Assembly: GCA_902772715.1 (NCBI GenBank)
Contig: CACYBT010000009.1
Location: 1 to 7,391 of the forward strand
Direction of reading: 5' to 3'
DNA: 7,391 nt
Origin: an uncultured Succinivibrio sp.
GTDB lineage: Bacteria > Pseudomonadota > Gammaproteobacteria > Enterobacterales > Succinivibrionaceae
How positions within the stretch are numbered: the stretch's first letter is position 1; every line of letters begins with the position of its first letter. Positions 1-5,755 of this stretch are shown one piece after another. The position numbers and the translations under genes are program-made. The notes under the pieces are model-generated. The model was not told the origin of the DNA. It saw nothing but the letters and a program-made list of their open reading frames with translations, and searched no databases.

Positions 1-40
1 GCCAACGGTAGGATCCGAGTTAGAAAAAATGGGATTTACC

Positions 41-82
41 AGGGACAAAATAAAATATCAGAATTTACTCTAGGGACAAAAT
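41..82 (+). repeat. Two copies of AGGGACAAAAT, 31 bases apart
   Basis: The 11-base sequence AGGGACAAAAT occurs at 41-51 and again at 72-82. The flanks are also partly alike: GATTTACC precedes the first copy and AATTTACTCT the second. Short direct repeats of this kind can be transposase-binding sites at the end of an insertion sequence (IS21-family ends carry multiple repeats) or regulator sites. No transposase is visible in the window, so the role is unknown. Confidence 0.45.
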
Positions 83-236
83 TTGGGAACAGATCATGGA
101 CATTTATAGAGTCAATAACACCAATATTATTTATTCTGCAGCTGTAAATAATAACAAATAGAACGGTCTTTTTAAAAAAAAGCTTACATAAAAAATTTTT
201 TTGTGCAAGAATAGCGCCTGCGTTAATCTTTTGGTT

Positions 237-253
237 GAACGAATTGTTTGTTC
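237..253. promoter_or_regulatory. Possible operator dyad before the pump operon
   Basis: GAACGAA (237-243) and TTTGTTC (247-253) form an inverted repeat with six of seven positions paired around a three-base centre. It lies 38 bases before the ATG of the membrane fusion protein gene. Pumps of this type are often controlled by TetR- or MarR-type repressors that bind short dyads, but no regulator gene is in the window. The assignment rests on position and symmetry only. Confidence 0.25.
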
Positions 254-291
254 TGAGAATGGTACAAAAGATTTAAACGCTTTCACTTTTC

Positions 292-1431
292 ATGTCTAGA
301 TTTAATTCCCATACATCCCGTAGCGTGATACGTCTTGTTATTATCATGCTCTTATTACTTACACTAAGTTCTTTTCTAATCTTTCTAGGTTCAAGAGGCG
401 ACGCCTCCACAGTAGCACAGAGAATAAAATCAGGTGTGCTTACGGCAGATGAAATCAATGTGGCATTTGAGAATGTGGGAGGAACTCTTATGGAGCGCAA
501 CCTCATAGAATCGCAGGAAGTCAAAAAGGGGCAGCTGCTTTTGGCCTTAGATGAGGTCGACACCAAAATCACCTTAGACGGTCTTAAAGCAAAACTGCAG
601 GCACAGGAAGCCGAGCTAAAGTCAATAGAAGAGAACATTATCATTAAAACCCGTGCAACAGACCTTCAAGAAGATAAGCTCTTTTTCGAAATCGAACAGG
701 CCCAGGCAGCCTTACATTCGGCTGTGGCAGCGGAAAAACTGGCCCAATTAGAGTTTGATCGTTCAGCAAGCCTCATAAATTCTAAAAGTATATCAAAGTC
801 TGTATATGACAGTAATCTAACCGCTAAAAATCAGGCTCATGCAGCCAGAGTTCAGGCACAACGCCGTTTAGATGCACTCACATTAGGTGCCACACAAGAA
901 CAGAAGGATCATCTTGAAAAAACCGGCAGTGCCAATGGCATGACGCTTTCCATAATAGAAAACGAACGCCTTGCTATTGCCAATATGCACAATGATGTGA
1001 CCGCCACCCAAGCCAGAATTGCCCAGCTTCAAAGTGATTTAGATAAGACCAATCTTAACTACAAAAGGTTAAAACTTTATGCTCCAGAGGATGGCAAGGT
1101 CTTAAAAATTCTCTATCAGAAAGGCGAAATCATATCTCCTAACTCACCGGCAGTTATTTTAGAAACCAAACGCCGCTATTTTGAGATCTATGTCAGTGAA
1201 AAACAGGTTAAGAAATATACACCCGGTACCAAGGTCAAAGCCCAGGTGGTGGCTACAGAGGAAGAGGTCGAAGGGGTCGTACGTTTTGCCACCGCTGCTC
1301 CATCCTTTGCCGATCTTAGAATGACGCGTGAACACGGACAGGCAGATCTCACCATGTTCAAAGTGCGCATCTACATTGACGAGAAGGCTGATGTTTTATG
1401 CGGCATGACACTTGAGGTTAACGATGAATAG
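292..1431 (+). CDS. HlyD-family membrane fusion (periplasmic adaptor) protein of an ABC-type export pump
   Basis: This 379-residue protein should span the periplasm and link an inner-membrane exporter to a TolC-like outer-membrane channel. A single N-terminal membrane anchor lies at about residues 12-33. It is followed by the first half of the lipoyl/barrel-sandwich domain (about 48-90, with VGGTLMERNLIESQEVKKGQ), then a long Ala/Gln/Glu-rich coiled-coil hairpin (about 93-260). The second lipoyl half is at about 260-290 (APEDGKVLKILYQKGEIISP), and a beta-barrel runs to the C-terminus. At the hairpin tip, R157, L161 and S168 follow the spacing seen in YbhG/YhiI-like adaptors that dock onto TolC. 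The ATG at 292 is the first start after an in-frame TAA at 274. No Shine-Dalgarno sequence precedes it, and alternatives at 325 (GTG) and 346 (ATG) are no better placed. The gene overlaps the following permease gene by 8 bases. The substrate cannot be told from sequence. Confidence 0.9.
   Translation: MSRFNSHTSRSVIRLVIIMLLLLTLSSFLIFLGSRGDASTVAQRIKSGVLTADEINVAFENVGGTLMERNLIESQEVKKGQLLLALDEVDTKITLDGLKAKLQAQEAELKSIEENIIIKTRATDLQEDKLFFEIEQAQAALHSAVAAEKLAQLEFDRSASLINSKSISKSVYDSNLTAKNQAHAARVQAQRRLDALTLGATQEQKDHLEKTGSANGMTLSIIENERLAIANMHNDVTATQARIAQLQSDLDKTNLNYKRLKLYAPEDGKVLKILYQKGEIISPNSPAVILETKRRYFEIYVSEKQVKKYTPGTKVKAQVVATEEEVEGVVRFATAAPSFADLRMTREHGQADLTMFKVRIYIDEKADVLCGMTLEVNDE
1414..1418 (+). 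promoter_or_regulatory. Ribosome binding site deciding the permease start
   Basis: GAGGT lies inside the last codons of the fusion-protein gene, five bases before the ATG at 1424. It makes that ATG a better start than the in-frame TTG at 1412, which would add four residues and has no such site. The position indicates translational coupling of the two genes. Confidence 0.7.
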
Positions 1432-2614
1432 ACATCTGTTAGCCATGCAGGAAGAGTTTTTAGCCATGCTCTCGGGAAAATTTATTCCCTATCATATTGC
1501 AGCCTTTATGATGGCTATTCTCACGACCCTTATTTTTTCGATTACCATGACTCACAGTACCGTATTTGAGGGAAAGGTGGCCGTCATCGATCTTGATGCC
1601 TCCAAATACTCAACTTCCCTCATTGAGTCATTGAACACCAGTTCTTATATCGAAATTACCGAGGTCTATCACAGCGCCATGGAGGTATCGCTTCTATTGC
1701 AGCATGATCGTAATATCGGGGTACTCTATATTCCCAAGGGACTGGAAAAAGCCGTAATGCGTTCTGACGCCACCTTTAATCTTGGATACTTTGCCGATTA
1801 CTCCAATCTGGCTCAGAATGGTCAGGCTATAGCCAATCTCAAGAAAATGATCACCCAAATTGGCTCAGAAACTACTGGTACCAAAATAGCCATTGCCCAG
1901 CATCTTTCAGAAGATGGAACCAAAGCACTGATGCTGCCAATGGATATTATCGACCGACAGCTGTTTAATCCCACCCAGTCCTCCACCATCAACATCTGCA
2001 GCGCCTTTATTTACTTTTTCTCATCAATTCTACTAGGCCTAACCATGGTGATGTTAGTCGGCAGACTTAAAGTAACAGGACAATTTGAAAGAGTATTAAA
2101 GGATGAGGTAACCGTACTTATCTGCCGTATTGTGCCTTATGCGCTAATTTATACTACGGCCATCAGTCTGGTCACCTCTGCCATCGTAGTCTTTGGACAG
2201 ATGCGTTTTAATGGCAACTATTTTATGCATGTACCAAGTATCTTTATGACTGCCATGGGGATTGGCATGCTGGGAATACTTGTTACCTGGAATACCACTC
2301 AGCCTGGTGAAGGTGGCAGTAAAATGATTTTGATAGTACCGCCAGGTTTTATTATGGGAGGGGCTCTTTTAGCCTCCGGCATGCTGCCAGAATGGGTCAA
2401 CGTCATAAAATTCGCTTTTCCATTAACCTGGCAGTACGAGTTCTGGCGTGATTTTGCCTATCGCGGAGTCTCGAATCTCACTATGCTAAATACCTACGGC
2501 AAATATCTAATTTACCTTGTAGGCCTTGCAGCAATTTTAGCCATCGTGCACGGAGTAAGCCGCTTCCGCTACGAAAAGGACTGCCTTACAAAAAACATGG
2601 ATCACGAGCAGTAA
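1424..2614 (+). CDS. ABC-2-type transporter permease, YhhJ/YbhR-like
   Basis: This is a 396-residue inner-membrane permease of the ABC-2 superfamily, the subunit that would move substrate across the inner membrane toward the adaptor encoded just upstream. The layout is typical of the family: one membrane helix near the N-terminus (about 22-42), a large periplasmic domain (about 45-185, starting VFEGKVAVIDLD), then five hydrophobic segments at about 189-212, 231-258, 268-288, 300-320 and 361-380. An FNPTQSS stretch (181-187) sits before the second helix, where relatives carry a conserved N-P. The length matches the family. Starting at ATG 1424, the gene overlaps the fusion-protein gene by 8 bases, so the two are almost certainly co-translated. 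The ATP-binding subunit that powers such permeases is not adjacent on either side. In E. coli the equivalent adaptor and permease genes flank an ATPase gene (yhiI-rbbA-yhhJ). The family call is firm; the substrate is unknown. Confidence 0.88.
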   Translation: MNRHLLAMQEEFLAMLSGKFIPYHIAAFMMAILTTLIFSITMTHSTVFEGKVAVIDLDASKYSTSLIESLNTSSYIEITEVYHSAMEVSLLLQHDRNIGVLYIPKGLEKAVMRSDATFNLGYFADYSNLAQNGQAIANLKKMITQIGSETTGTKIAIAQHLSEDGTKALMLPMDIIDRQLFNPTQSSTINICSAFIYFFSSILLGLTMVMLVGRLKVTGQFERVLKDEVTVLICRIVPYALIYTTAISLVTSAIVVFGQMRFNGNYFMHVPSIFMTAMGIGMLGILVTWNTTQPGEGGSKMILIVPPGFIMGGALLASGMLPEWVNVIKFAFPLTWQYEFWRDFAYRGVSNLTMLNTYGKYLIYLVGLAAILAIVHGVSRFRYEKDCLTKNMDHEQ

Positions 2615-2642
2615 ACGCAGCAAACACATTTTTTGTTACCCT

Positions 2643-2690
2643 AAAAACAGTATCCCCTGCCCTGTCACATTCAGTACGAGCCTGTTTTTT
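2643..2690 (+). terminator. Weak candidate terminator after the pump operon
   Basis: AAAAACAG (2643-2650) can pair with CTGTTTTT (2682-2689), and a run of six T ends at 2690. The 31-base loop is long and the T-run forms part of the stem, so this is a poor match to a standard intrinsic terminator. It is listed because it lies 28 bases after the permease stop on the right strand. Confidence 0.25.
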
Positions 2691-2709
2691 AAAGTGCCTT
2701 AATATAATA

Positions 2710-2753
2710 CGGGCGAGAATCCTCACGGTTAAAACCGTGGTGATTCTCGCCCG
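2710..2753. terminator. Long near-perfect inverted repeat between convergent genes
   Basis: Bases 2710-2730 pair with 2733-2753: twelve uninterrupted pairs (CGGGCGAGAATC with GATTCTCGCCCG), one C/T mismatch, one T-G wobble, then seven more pairs closing on TTAAAA. It lies between the permease stop (2614) and the chemoreceptor stop (2790), which face each other, so it probably acts as a transcription terminator. Read on the minus strand, the stem is followed by TATTATATTAAG, which is moderately U-rich and favours termination of the chemoreceptor transcript. The plus-strand side has no U-run. A stem of about 20 bp is longer than most terminators, so a dispersed palindromic repeat or an IS-end relic is an alternative. 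Confidence 0.6.
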
Positions 2754-2789
2754 CATCAGTTATAAAACAATTATGATTGCGATAGCAGT

Positions 2790-4397
2790 TTATACAATGA
2801 AATGGTCCACCATCTGCTGCAAAGAATTAAGGTTAGCAACCGAAGAATTGACAGTACCCTGTGCTGAGTTGACATTCTCGGTGAGGTTCTGCGTTTCAGC
2901 TGTAATAGACTGCATATTGCTCGAAATCTCTGATGTAGCAGTAGTCTGCTCTTCAGCAGCGGTAGCAATCTGAGTAATCTGCGAATTAACCGAAGAAACA
3001 TCTTCAATAATCTTGGAAAGCAGTGCCTCAACCTCCTCAGTCTCGGATGCTAAAACATTCATATTCTCTACCGAAGCGGTCATGCTGCTGTTAGCAGCAT
3101 TGGCATCATTCTGAATCTCAGCCACCATTTTGGTGATTTCAGAAGTGGAACCAGAAGTTCTTGAAGCCAGAGATCTAACTTCATCTGCCACCACTGCAAA
3201 CCCTTTTCCGGCTTCACCGGCACGTGCTGCCTCAATAGCAGCATTTAGGGCTAACAGATTGGTCTGAGAGGCAATATCCTCAATGGTCTGCACAATCGTA
3301 CCAATTTTCTGAGACTGATCCACAAGTCTTGCAACCAGTTGGGCATCCTGCTTGGATTTTTCCACTTGATTGCGGATTTCATCAATGGTGGTATGCACCT
3401 TATCCACACCATTTTGCGTGTTCTTATTACTCGAATCAGCGGTAACTGCCGCAGTTTGACAGTTCTTGGCAATATCTGCTGTAGTTGACACCATCTCATC
3501 AGATGCTGCAGCCACAGTCATAGCCTTACTCTCATTAGAGCGCGCTGAGTCATCAATAATCATGGTAATGTCATGTATGGAATGGAAATCGTTGACAGCC
3601 TTGCCCACCGATTCCTTAATCTTGCTTACAAGTTCGTGCAATTGCGAACGCATCTTTTCAACTTCACGCAACAGACTGCCAAACTCATCTTTGGAGGTGG
3701 ATGATACTGCTTTGGTCAGATCTCCCTTTGCAATCGCCATGGAAGCCTCAAGAGCCTGTTTAAGATTGTTTACAGTGTAATTTGATACTATCCATGCAAT
3801 AACAACGGCCAGAATCAGGGCCGTGACCGACATAGCAATAATTCCGTAGATAGGAGCATAGGAGGTATTTTCTTCAATCTGCGCTACAGCATTACCGACT
3901 AACTGATCGATAATACTATCTGCAGCCTTGTCGATGGCCTGTTTATGCGGACGGATTTTTTTGGAAAAAACTTCCTGAGATGACAGCAAATCTCCCTGTT
4001 TTACCACTGGTAAAAATTCAGTATGATAAGCAGTATAGTATGCCGCCATGGAATTCTTGATGATAGCCGTCTGTTCAGGATTGGTTCTACCACGCAGCGA
4101 TTCTGCCGTCTCTTTAGCCTTTTCTATCCTGTCATTCATAACTTGTAGATTATCGCCATTGCGCACGTAGGACATATCTTCCTGCGAGGCAAACACACAG
4201 TTATGTGCTGCATTGACAAGGCTCTTCATATCTTTTATCGTGGCTCTTCTCACTGCAAGTGTTTCGTGAGCATAGGAAGAAGCCTGATTGAAATTGAGCA
4301 TGATAAAAATGGAAACCACTGAAATCAGAATGGTAAACACAATGATTACAGTGAATCCCCCCATTACCTTAGCTCTTACGGAAAGTTTGCTAAACAT
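2790..4397 (-). CDS. Methyl-accepting chemotaxis protein (transmembrane chemoreceptor)
   Basis: This 535-residue receptor would sense a periplasmic ligand and control the CheA/CheW kinase to steer motility. The domains run as follows: membrane helix 1 at about 11-34; a periplasmic helical domain of about 150 residues (35-183), the size of a four-helix-bundle sensor; membrane helix 2 at about 184-206; a HAMP linker at about 207-260 (with AIAKGDLTKAV and DEFGSL); then the long cytoplasmic signalling coiled coil. The hairpin tip is nearly canonical: QTNLLALNAAIEAARAGE at 378-395, followed by GKGFAVVADEVRSLA. N385, E389 and R392 correspond to trimer-contact residues of Tsr. The protein ends in VDHFIV without the NWETF-type tail that tethers CheR. 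Compared with Tsr from memory, the arm length would suit a slightly longer class (perhaps 40H), but I did not align it. AAGAGGA seven bases before the ATG supports the start. It is a single gene with no che or fla genes nearby. The ligand is unknown. Confidence 0.95.
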   Translation of the reverse strand: MFSKLSVRAKVMGGFTVIIVFTILISVVSIFIMLNFNQASSYAHETLAVRRATIKDMKSLVNAAHNCVFASQEDMSYVRNGDNLQVMNDRIEKAKETAESLRGRTNPEQTAIIKNSMAAYYTAYHTEFLPVVKQGDLLSSQEVFSKKIRPHKQAIDKAADSIIDQLVGNAVAQIEENTSYAPIYGIIAMSVTALILAVVIAWIVSNYTVNNLKQALEASMAIAKGDLTKAVSSTSKDEFGSLLREVEKMRSQLHELVSKIKESVGKAVNDFHSIHDITMIIDDSARSNESKAMTVAAASDEMVSTTADIAKNCQTAAVTADSSNKNTQNGVDKVHTTIDEIRNQVEKSKQDAQLVARLVDQSQKIGTIVQTIEDIASQTNLLALNAAIEAARAGEAGKGFAVVADEVRSLASRTSGSTSEITKMVAEIQNDANAANSSMTASVENMNVLASETEEVEALLSKIIEDVSSVNSQITQIATAAEEQTTATSEISSNMQSITAETQNLTENVNSAQGTVNSSVANLNSLQQMVDHFIV

Positions 4398-4404
4398 TTT
4401 TCAG

Positions 4405-4411
4405 TCCTCTT
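4405..4411 (-). promoter_or_regulatory. Ribosome binding site of the chemoreceptor gene
   Basis: On the minus strand AAGAGGA stands seven bases before the ATG at 4397. This is good Shine-Dalgarno spacing and confirms the chosen start. Confidence 0.75.
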
Positions 4412-4509
4412 ATGGGATAGCAATAAAAACACCTTAAAAATCCACATTCACATAAAACCAATATTTAGCGAACAAACTGACTTTGAGGTATTTTTCCTAA
4501 AATAATTCA

Positions 4510-4533
4510 AAACCGTTCATAGACAAACCGTTC
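4510..4533. repeat. Direct repeat AAACCGTTC, period 15 bases
   Basis: AAACCGTTC occurs at 4510-4518 and 4525-4533. Read toward the chemoreceptor this is GAACGGTTT, six bases, GAACGGTTT. The pair lies 113-136 bases upstream of the chemoreceptor start and next to the dyad at 4535-4558. A related GAACGGT occurs at 161-167 before the pump operon. Tandem sites of this kind are typical of activator or response-regulator binding, but the regulator is unknown. Confidence 0.45.
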
Positions 4534-4534
4534 G

Positions 4535-4558
4535 GACATGTGTGTAGATTTACATGTC
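4535..4558. promoter_or_regulatory. Inverted repeat GACATGT-N10-ACATGTC, possible operator
   Basis: GACATGT (4535-4541) and ACATGTC (4552-4558) are perfect seven-base inverted repeats with a ten-base spacer, giving a 24-base dyad. It lies in the divergent intergenic region, 138-161 bases upstream of the chemoreceptor and about 260 bases upstream of the OB-fold gene. The arm spacing would put both halves on one DNA face for a dimeric regulator. No regulator gene is in the window. Confidence 0.4.
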
Positions 4559-4744
4559 TAAAAAGTCCCTCTATATTCTACATTCTCCTCTTCTGTTGTT
4601 TAGTGAGGCATGTCAGTTTTACACATAAATCTTGTTTTTCTTTTTAATTCTGTGACTCACATAGCGATTAACTTTACCGGTTATACTTTGCAAGAATGTT
4701 TGACACGAAAAAAAATAATAGTGCAGGATTTTGTAGTTTCATAA

Positions 4745-4773
4745 TTCAAAACTAAGTTTAATTAGTCTATACT
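4745..4773 (+). promoter_or_regulatory. Sigma-70-like promoter of the OB-fold protein gene
   Basis: TTCAAA (4745-4750) and TATACT (4768-4773) are separated by 17 bases and match the -35 and -10 consensus at four and five of six positions. Transcription would start near 4780, leaving a leader of about 38 bases before the ATG at 4818. It is the best-looking promoter in the window, but judged by eye. Confidence 0.5.
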
Positions 4774-4805
4774 AAAACTACAGGTTAAACAAAATATTTT
4801 TTTAC

Positions 4806-4811
4806 GAGGAG
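4806..4811 (+). promoter_or_regulatory. Strong ribosome binding site of the OB-fold protein gene
   Basis: GAGGAG lies six bases before the ATG at 4818 and fixes the start codon. Confidence 0.8.
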
Positions 4812-4817
4812 TCGACA

Positions 4818-5405
4818 ATGCATAATATTTTTAAAATCTTGTTAGCCACCGGAGCACTATCGCTTAGCACCTTAGCCTCCGCACATTGCAATAACTATCC
4901 GCAAAACTGTCGCAACGACAATGAAGGCAGCAACTGCTATGAATATGGTGATTGCCATGATTCTCGCGACAACGGCAGAATGGGAGTCGATAATTTTCAC
5001 AAAAAAAGACATCACCGCGACATGGCTCCTCGCGGATTTAAAAATGATTTTAAAGCCATGACCGTAAAAGAGATCCTCAATGATGGCCAAAAAGGTGAAT
5101 ATGTCCATGTCAAGGGGCGGCTCACCAAAATCCTATCCGATGATACCTATGAATTTGTCGACAAAGAGAACAACAGCATAATTGCAGAACTCGATGATGA
5201 TAAAGACTGGTCTTTTATCAGAAAGGATATGCCAATCGAGGTTGTCGCCAAGATCGATAGAGATGATGGTAAAAAAATTTTGAAAATCAAGCGTGCTAGA
5301 CCTGAAATGAAGGAAAAAAAGTCACAAAACAATGGTCCTCAGGGATTTGACAGCCAAAACAGCAACAGTATGAATAACATTGAGAATAACAAAAGTAATA
5401 ACTGA
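4818..5405 (+). CDS. Secreted BOF/YgiW-YdeI-type OB-fold protein with a Cys/His-rich N-terminal segment
   Basis: This 195-residue protein begins with a clear Sec signal peptide: a basic start, a hydrophobic stretch, and TLASA before a likely cut after A22. Residues about 80-160 form a bacterial OB-fold of the YgiW/YdeI type: MTVKEILND, then YVHVKGRLTKI, DDTYEFVDKE, a basic-acidic strand pair around W131, PIEVVAKIDRD and KKILKIKRA. Known members are small periplasmic proteins tied to envelope, peroxide and metal stress, usually about 130 residues. Two parts are unusual. Residues 23-66 hold four Cys (24, 31, 40, 46) and several His (23, 47, 61, 65, 66), suggesting disulfides or metal binding. 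Residues 160-195 form a Lys-, then Asn/Gln/Ser-rich low-complexity tail. The gene has its own promoter and ribosome site and stands alone. The fold is fairly sure; the function is inferred from family only. Confidence 0.8.
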   Translation: MHNIFKILLATGALSLSTLASAHCNNYPQNCRNDNEGSNCYEYGDCHDSRDNGRMGVDNFHKKRHHRDMAPRGFKNDFKAMTVKEILNDGQKGEYVHVKGRLTKILSDDTYEFVDKENNSIIAELDDDKDWSFIRKDMPIEVVAKIDRDDGKKILKIKRARPEMKEKKSQNNGPQGFDSQNSNSMNNIENNKSNN

Positions 5406-5437
5406 CCACCTCTTTAGACACTCCCCATGCCTAAAAA

Positions 5438-5506
5438 GCAGCGGATCCATGCTACCTGCTGCGTAGATGGACACTTTGCTTTCGCAGGATGGGCACTTAG
5501 CCTGCG
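5438..5506. other. Two adjacent small hairpins downstream of the OB-fold gene
   Basis: GCAGC (5438-5442) pairs with GCTGC (5458-5462), with a GG/CC extension past a one-base bulge. CGCAGG (5483-5488) pairs with CCTGCG (5501-5506) around a 12-base loop. They lie 33 to 101 bases past the stop at 5405. They may help end the OB-fold transcript or protect its 3' end, but neither is followed by a T-run, so I do not call them terminators. Confidence 0.3.
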
Positions 5507-5755
5507 TTAGACAGTGACTGACAGCATATTTCTGATAGGTTGCTGTGCAAGAATGGGGGTGCCATTCACAAGAGCCAAAACAAGTCTATTGACTATACTA
5601 ATGACTCGTTCATGGTCTAATGACAGGTCCTTCTGTCCTTTGGGAATATAGGGTTCTACTGTTTCTGATAAGGCATCAATAATAACTACACATTTTTTGA
5701 TCCTCAATATATTGCTTAACAACTGCAAGCACAGCGCTTCTTGCCGTGATGACAA
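5507..5755 (-). pseudogene. Unidentified 82-codon frame, perhaps a fragment of a decayed gene
   Basis: The frame starts at a TTG with no clear ribosome site. It can be read back only to a TGA at 5768-5770, beyond which the same frame continues open to about 5839 (PRYRERRFLGLNLVFLAS). The peptide has a protein-like balance (IIDALSETVEPYIPKGQKDL, then VNRLVLALVNGTPILAQQ) and reads better than the opposite strand, but I recognise no family. Shifting frame past its end gives KCPSCESKVSIY, a CxxC motif like a zinc ribbon. The three frame pieces together would suit a broken transposase or other gene. This is inference, and the frame may be non-coding. Confidence 0.2.

Larger units (their letters stand above)
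1..291. other. Gene-poor left edge and leader of the pump operon
   Basis: No gene can be supported here. Plus-strand frame 1 is open from the first base to a TAA at 145-147 (48 codons, beginning ANGRIRVRKNG), so it could be the tail of a gene outside the window. I do not recognise the peptide, and an open run of this length is not rare by chance in AT-rich DNA. The rest is AT-rich, with a run of six A followed by seven T at 190-202 that would be intrinsically curved. The stretch must hold the promoter of the downstream pump operon, but I see no convincing -35/-10 pair. A TTGAAC at 235-240 lacks a well-spaced -10. Confidence 0.4.
4398..4817. other. Divergent intergenic region between chemoreceptor and OB-fold gene
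   Basis: This 420-base AT-rich stretch has no supportable gene. Apart from the entries listed separately, it holds a perfect TTGACA at 4699-4704 without a well-spaced -10, a second TATACT at 4682-4687 without a good -35, and a TGTGA-C-TCACA palindrome at 4651-4661. That palindrome resembles two CRP half-sites, but the spacing is one base rather than six. For the chemoreceptor I found only a weak minus-strand TTGTCT-N16-TATTTT candidate around 4502-4529. I saw no sigma-28-type (TAAA-N15-GCCGATAA) promoter with proper spacing. Confidence 0.6.

Noticed and set aside
202..225. Shared words TGTGCAAGAAT and GCCTGCGTTA between 202-225 and 5500-5554
   Set aside because: Single 10- and 11-base matches are expected by chance in a window of this size, and their order and spacing differ between the two places.
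1412..1423. TTG at 1412 as the permease start
   Set aside because: The ATG at 1424 has GAGGT five bases before it; the TTG lies upstream of or within that site.
2771..3031. Short frames on both strands within the chemoreceptor gene
   Set aside because: They lie inside a gene with full-length family similarity, have no ribosome sites and have shadow-like composition rich in Leu, Arg and Ser.
4460..4500. Sigma-28 (flagellar) promoter for the chemoreceptor on the minus strand
   Set aside because: CAAAGTCA and GCTAAATA resemble the two boxes, but they are separated by 8 bases rather than about 11 and match poorly.
4651..4661. TGTGACTCACA as a CRP site
   Set aside because: CRP sites need about six bases between the half-sites; here there is one. 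The palindrome may be chance.
4699..4704. Perfect TTGACA as a second promoter of the OB-fold gene
   Set aside because: No -10-like hexamer lies 16-18 bases downstream; the nearest TAATAG is only 11 bases away.
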